Source: Phocaeicola_A sp964432715 (GTDB taxonomy: Bacteria > Bacteroidota > Bacteroidia > Bacteroidales > Bacteroidaceae). From it: a DNA stretch of 10,004 nucleotides. The stretch is from NCBI GenBank assembly GCA_964432715.1, contig CAYSOW010000076.1:1-10004 (forward strand), given 5' to 3'. Below the pieces are notes generated by a model, which was not told the DNA's origin, did not search any database, and saw nothing but the letters and a program-made list of their open reading frames with translations. A program made the position numbers and the translations under genes. Below, in pieces: positions 7,326-10,004 of the stretch. How positions within the stretch are numbered: the first letter of the stretch is position 1; every line of letters begins with the position of its first letter.

Positions 7326-8855
7326 TCAATAGGTGGGCAGCCAACGCGGGTCTCCACCACTGTTTACGATGACTTCACGCTCTTGCGGGGTGAAGTTGAC
7401 TCCACCGTTGGACTGGGAGAAGTCGAGCGACTGCTGTACGTCGCCTACGAACTGGGGATCGTAAACGCTGGCGAAGGGCTTGCTGCTATTATCTTTCTGC
7501 GTGGCATCTGAAGTCTCCGGACTGGTGAATGCGTAGTAGAAATTGAAGGAGAAACTCTTTACACCGATGCAGGCCAACTTGCTGATACCCCTGACATCAT
7601 AGAATATACAGTGAGAAACGGTTGTCGTCATTCCGTTCGCATTATTATTGTTGGCCATACGCTGTTTGCTGAAGGTCTTACTAAAGGTGGTGTACAACAG
7701 ACTGACAGAACCACTGCTGTGGGCGCTGGTGGTGTTTCCGAATACTTTCACCTGCTGACTGTTGGAGGAGTTGTTATATCTAAGCCAATATGCGCTTCCA
7801 TTATCTAAGGTATTGAAGATGGTGGAGTGGTCAATCTGTATGTGCTTGATACATTTTCCTTTGCTCTGCAGGTTGATGAACGGGTTGCTGGTGTTGTTCT
7901 TTTCCTGAATGATGCAATCGGTGATGACAAAATACCACCAGGCGCAGCTGACGCTGTTGTCATGTATGATGGCTTTGGGTAGGTCCTTAATCCAGCAACT
8001 GGCAATGTACACGGGGTTGGTCACGATGTAGATGTCGTTGATGGGGGATCCGTCACGTGCGTAGCCGAGGTTCTGACTCTTGATGGAGTCGGGCAGGGCT
8101 TGCTCTCCGGCGATGGCATTGGCTCCGTTACTCATAAAGAAGAGGGAGTTGGCAGTGCTTTCAGCGCAGTCAAAGTTGATGTATTTCAGCTTCAATCCGT
8201 TGTAGGAGTAGAATGCACCGTTGCCGGTCATGCGCACTTCTGCACGGTTCAGTTTATTGCCGCGGAAGGTCATGAGCTGTCCACCGAAATCCACGGGACC
8301 GCTGCAAGTATAGGTTCCTCCTGCCTCCAAGTCGATGGCTATCTCGGAGTTGCTCAACTCATAGGGGTGCTGCTGCAGATACTCGTAGATGTCGGATCCA
8401 TTGGGGATGGTGGCCACAGAGGGTACCAGGGTGGAGAGGTTGAATACTTGCGGTGCGTCGTCGTCGGTGTTCTTATACTCTTCGTTGCCCAAGGCACGCA
8501 GCTCCAGCCGGTAGTTGCTGTCTTCTTCCACATCTACGGTGATGGAGCTTCCGTCCACCAGGGTCTTCTCATATCCGTTGATTACTACCGGTTCGTCCGG
8601 GTTGTCTACATTGTAAAAAGAGACCTCGTACCCTTTGGCGCCAATGACCAAGGGCCAAGTAATGGAGGCGGAGGTTCCGCTTACGCTCACTGTGAAGCTT
8701 ACACTCTCAGGGGTTTCCATTTGTTGATTATGGACTCCTGAATCAAATCCGTTGGGAGAGTCGTAACCGATGGCGCAGGCAGTGAACAGTAGTGTCCCGG
8801 CTCCTAACAGCCACGTGGAAGCTCTTCCTCTCAAAAAGAAAAGTCCGTTTTTCAT
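7326..8855 (-). CDS. Surface lipoprotein with FnIII-like and beta-helix (DUF4957/DUF5123-type) domains
   Basis: This is the first gene of the operon, 509 residues. The N-terminus has a basic/hydrophobic signal and a lipobox ending LLFTAC (Cys27). Residues about 50-122 look like a fibronectin type III domain (VSFTVSVSGTSASITWP, GYEVSFYN, YRLELRALGN). Residues about 165-450 contain spaced short strands typical of a right-handed parallel beta-helix (YINFDC, CWIKDL, DCIIQEK, STIFNTL, HCIFYDV). The C-terminus YDPQF, then NFTPQEREVIVNSGGDPRW resembles the end of DUF4957/DUF5123 proteins. From family knowledge, such proteins occur in pectin-type PULs and are thought to bind rather than cut glycan; I see no lyase catalytic constellation. 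I infer a surface glycan-binding partner of the SusCD pair. A pectate-lyase-like enzyme remains possible but less likely. Naming the domain family from memory is the weakest step. Confidence 0.8.
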   Translation of the reverse strand: MKNGLFFLRGRASTWLLGAGTLLFTACAIGYDSPNGFDSGVHNQQMETPESVSFTVSVSGTSASITWPLVIGAKGYEVSFYNVDNPDEPVVINGYEKTLVDGSSITVDVEEDSNYRLELRALGNEEYKNTDDDAPQVFNLSTLVPSVATIPNGSDIYEYLQQHPYELSNSEIAIDLEAGGTYTCSGPVDFGGQLMTFRGNKLNRAEVRMTGNGAFYSYNGLKLKYINFDCAESTANSLFFMSNGANAIAGEQALPDSIKSQNLGYARDGSPINDIYIVTNPVYIASCWIKDLPKAIIHDNSVSCAWWYFVITDCIIQEKNNTSNPFINLQSKGKCIKHIQIDHSTIFNTLDNGSAYWLRYNNSSNSQQVKVFGNTTSAHSSGSVSLLYTTFSKTFSKQRMANNNNANGMTTTVSHCIFYDVRGISKLACIGVKSFSFNFYYAFTSPETSDATQKDNSSKPFASVYDPQFVGDVQQSLDFSQSNGGVNFTPQEREVIVNSGGDPRWLPTY

Positions 8856-8873
8856 ACGTAAAAAATAGGTTAT

Positions 8874-8921
8874 GGAGGATTCTATTTTCTAACTATATAT
8901 CATCTTTACCCTCAATCCTCC
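8874..8921 (-). promoter_or_regulatory. Leader hairpin in the operon 5' UTR
   Basis: In the minus-strand transcript GGAGGATT (8921-8914) is complementary to AATCCTCC (8881-8874), an 8-bp perfect stem around a 32-base loop. It lies between the predicted transcription start (about 8972) and the first start codon (8855), ending about 18 bases before the ATG. The 5' arm contains the Shine-Dalgarno-like GGAGG. It could affect translation or mRNA stability; function is inferred. Confidence 0.45.
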
Positions 8922-8978
8922 TTCAAGGGCAAGAGGCATTTTTCATCGCGTGAGATTTGATTCGTGTTTTCAGTGTTA

Positions 8979-8986
8979 CAAAGGTA
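8979..8986 (-). promoter_or_regulatory. Candidate -7 box of the SusC/SusD operon promoter
   Basis: On the minus strand this reads TACCTTTG, a perfect fit to the Bacteroides -7 consensus TAnnTTTG. Transcription would start near 8972, leaving a leader of about 117 bases before the lipoprotein gene at 8855. The -33 position is A/T rich without a clear TTTG, so the promoter may depend on an activator. Confidence 0.6.
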
Positions 8987-9028
8987 GTGGACGACGAAGG
9001 TTTAAAAATTATAAAATTTGACGGTTTG

Positions 9029-9050
9029 ATTGTGATTTTTGTTCAAAATG
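9029..9050. promoter_or_regulatory. Dyad motif, copy 2, upstream of the SusC/SusD operon
   Basis: ATTG, three variable bases, then TTTTTGTTCAAAATG, as in copy 1. The dyad core TTTTG-TT-CAAAA is centred about 56 bases upstream of the operon -7 box, roughly two helical turns further out than copy 1 is from its own box. This is a plausible activator site for the operon; no regulator is identified. Confidence 0.45.
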
Positions 9051-9095
9051 AGTGTAAAAACGCCTCTTATCTCTAAATATTTCCTAAACATTATA

Positions 9096-9125
9096 TTGCG
9101 GTCTTAAATATTGCGACCTTAAAAG
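9096..9125. repeat. Imperfect 15-bp tandem repeat
   Basis: TTGCGGTCTTAAATA (9096-9110) is followed directly by TTGCGACCTTAAAAG (9111-9125), with 11 of 15 positions identical. It lies in the intergenic region upstream of the operon, between the dyad motif and the hairpin at 9129. GGTC and GACC within it could also pair. It might be a direct-repeat binding site; this is speculative. Confidence 0.4.
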
Positions 9126-9128
9126 AAG

Positions 9129-9160
9129 AGGGCTACCCCTATTCACATAGAAGTAGCCCT
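9129..9160 (-). terminator. Upstream copy of the operon terminator hairpin
   Basis: AGGGCTAC (9129-9136) pairs with GTAGCCCT (9153-9160); inside, CTAT pairs with ATAG around a TCAC loop. On the minus strand it is followed by CTTCTTTTAAGG, a modest T-tract. Over 30 bases of hairpin it matches the operon terminator (1463-1492) at 25 positions. The change of a G-C pair to A-T affects both arms, so pairing is kept. No protein gene ends just upstream of it on the minus strand, so it would terminate a short non-coding RNA, or it is a leftover from a lost gene. Confidence 0.7.
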
Positions 9161-9229
9161 AGTTGTTTAATCTTTTAATTTCAACCTATATGTATTATCC
9201 AAGGATGGATAAACCTATAGTATTTTATG
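9129..9229 (-). ncRNA. Candidate small RNA of about 100 nt upstream of the operon
   Basis: A -7-like box TATCTTTG on the minus strand (9243-9236) and the terminator hairpin ending at 9129 would bound a transcript of about 100 nt. It contains no convincing reading frame. It includes an internal hairpin: TTATCC (9195-9200) with GGATAA (9207-9212), plus an outer CTATA/TATAG pair. Small RNAs near Bacteroides PULs are known, but I do not recognise this one. It may instead be the surviving 3' UTR of a lost gene, since it resembles the operon's own 3' UTR. Confidence 0.35.
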
Positions 9230-9235
9230 TGTTTG

Positions 9236-9243
9236 CAAAGATA
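9236..9243 (-). promoter_or_regulatory. Candidate -7 box for the predicted small RNA
   Basis: The minus strand reads TATCTTTG, fitting TAnnTTTG. No good -33 TTTG is found at the usual spacing; the nearest is TTTC (9264-9261), 17 bases away. Such boxes arise by chance in A/T-rich DNA, so confidence is low without expression data. Confidence 0.3.
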
Positions 9244-9342
9244 AAGGAGAATGGGTGGAGGAAAGTTGTAGCTTTTGTTACTTTCATTGCATTTTTTAAT
9301 CAATTTATTGGCAAAATAGTTTTTTATCTCACATTTTTTTAA

Positions 9343-9350
9343 AACCTTTG
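9343..9350 (+). promoter_or_regulatory. Possible -7 box for the divergent regulator gene
   Basis: AACCTTTG differs from TAnnTTTG at the first base only. It lies about 150 bases before the probable start of the AraC-like gene and faces it. A T-rich run (9320-9325) occupies the -33 region. It is the best plus-strand candidate I find in this intergenic region, but it is weak. Confidence 0.25.
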
Positions 9351-9372
9351 CTGTTGAATCAAACACTTATTA

Positions 9373-9498
9373 ATGATAGCTATGATACAACATCTTTTGT
9401 TTTCCGTCGTATGGATGCAGTCTGACAGGGCTTTGAGCTTCGTCACGCTCAATTCATACCTCAAAAATCCCCCCCCGTTTAGGATTTTTAACAAATAA
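9373..9498 (+). other. Small open reading frame spanning a C8 run
   Basis: ATG at 9373 (or in-frame ATGs at 9382 and 9415) opens a 41-codon frame that ends in TAA at 9496-9498. The TAA shares its last A with the ATG at 9498. The frame reads through the hairpin TTGAGC/GCTCAA (9433-9438 with 9447-9452) and through eight C bases (9469-9476). It resembles no family I know and may be a chance frame in a 5' leader. Removing one C would join it without a stop to the AraC-like gene downstream, which is why it is listed. Confidence 0.3.
9463..9489 (+). promoter_or_regulatory. Inverted repeat with a C8 run before the regulator gene
   Basis: AAAAATCC (9463-9470) pairs with GGATTTTT (9482-9489) around a loop containing the remainder of the eight-C run (9469-9476). 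It ends nine bases before the ATG at 9498. It could be an attenuator-like leader hairpin or a slippage-prone site; the stem is A/T rich and only 8 bp. Confidence 0.4.
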
Positions 9499-10004
9499 TG
9501 CACTCCTTAATTATATACTTCTTTTCCTTTTACTGGGTTTTCTGGTCTATGGCATTCTTCGTATCACGGGCTTGAAGCATGAATTGCGTGAAATGAAGCG
9601 GGCAAAGCATGCGGCGGAAGAATGTGTGGTTTCATGTGCTGTTGCTGAGGCTGCAGCGGAGGTGCCGTCGGAGGTGGAAACGAGGAGCGAAACGTTGAGT
9701 GATGAGAATTCGAGTGATGAAACTTCGAATGCGGAAACTTTGAATGGGGAGGTCTTAGCTGAGGCTGCTCCGGCCGGGGCGACTACGGTCGTTGAGGTTT
9801 CTTCTGATTCAACAGGTTCTTTCGAAAGTGTGACGAGCCTGAACTCTGACGGAACTTGGGTGCCGATGGCTCAGATCCTGAAGGAGGAGCTGGAGGCACG
9901 TCCGGGACGTTATTGGGGCACTTCTCGCGACGAGGATTTTTCCCGCCATGTACGTATGATGATTGAAGAAAATATCCTGAACCCGGAGTTTCGGATAGAC
10001 GACC
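9498..10004 (+). CDS. Membrane-anchored AraC-like regulator, partial, with uncertain 5' end
   Basis: The coding frame (codon starts at 9518, 9521 and so on) runs open to the window edge. It begins with a membrane helix (LLFLLLGFLVYGILRI), a basic segment (LKHELREMKRAKHA) and an acidic Ser/Glu/Thr/Asn-rich linker of about 75 residues. It then reaches RDEDFSRHVRMMIEENILNP and EFRIDD, which resembles the lead-in to the AraC-type HTH of Bacteroidetes regulators; the HTH itself would lie beyond the edge. The frame has no ATG before the helix; the first is at 9593, after it. ATG 9498 starts MHSLIIY but is one base out of phase and stops at the TGA at 9573-9575. One added base near 9517 would give MHSLIIY joined to the helix. 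I take 9498 as the likely original start. A start at 9593, an indel or a slippage-controlled start remain open. The gene is divergent from the operon, so it is a candidate regulator of it. Confidence 0.6.

Noticed and set aside
8100..8741. 213-codon plus-strand open frame
   Set aside because: It lies opposite the lipoprotein gene, which has a signal peptide, domain structure and operon context. The plus-strand translation is low-complexity V/G/Q-rich shadow sequence.
9181..9366. 61-codon minus-strand open frame in the intergenic region
   Set aside because: A/T-rich Lys/Asn/Ile composition with no family resemblance. It overlaps the predicted small-RNA promoter, has no start-site support and looks like chance openness.
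9129..9492. CRISPR array or insertion-sequence end
   Set aside because: The repeats present are two copies or single hairpins, without regular spacers, a transposase or target-site duplications.

Overview
The window looks like a Bacteroides or Phocaeicola chromosome. It carries a SusC/SusD outer-membrane pair, lipoproteins with Bacteroidetes-type signal peptides, promoter -7 boxes of the form TAnnTTTG, and start codons preceded by A/T-rich sequence with little Shine-Dalgarno signal. The flanks and intergenic regions are A+T rich; the large operon is more G+C balanced.

Layout: positions 1-261 hold no convincing gene. A 96-codon plus-strand gene (262-552) looks like the C-terminal end of an Rpn/PD-(D/E)XK 'transposase' family protein. 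A strong hairpin (582-617) separates it from a convergent minus-strand gene (1267-662) for a 201-residue multi-pass membrane protein of unknown function. After an intergenic region with a terminator, a T15 run and a promoter, a minus-strand three-gene operon fills 8855-1563. It encodes a surface lipoprotein with an N-terminal FnIII-like domain and a C-terminal beta-helix region of the DUF4957/DUF5123 type, then a SusC/RagA TonB-dependent transporter, then a long SusD/RagB lipoprotein. Gaps between the genes are 27 and 24 bases. A plus-strand gene running off the right edge (about 9498-10004) starts with one transmembrane helix and an acidic linker and ends where an AraC-type helix-turn-helix domain should begin.

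How they fit: the operon is the import half of a polysaccharide utilization locus (PUL). The two surface lipoproteins would capture a glycan and SusC would carry it across the outer membrane with TonB energy. The lipoprotein type suggests pectin, but no glycoside hydrolase or polysaccharide lyase is present. The divergent AraC-like gene is a candidate regulator.

The most unusual material is intergenic. A terminator/3'-UTR module downstream of the operon (1461-about 1535) has a diverged copy at its upstream end (9129-about 9200), with a compensatory base-pair change in the stem. A 19-of-22 match containing a TTTTG-TT-CAAAA dyad lies upstream of the promoters of both the operon and the membrane-protein gene. 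The upstream copy of the terminator, together with a -7 box at 9243-9236, could bound an RNA of about 100 nt. The AraC-like gene has no in-frame ATG before its transmembrane helix, and a C8 run lies just upstream; either a one-base indel near 9517 or slippage in the C run would give it a start.
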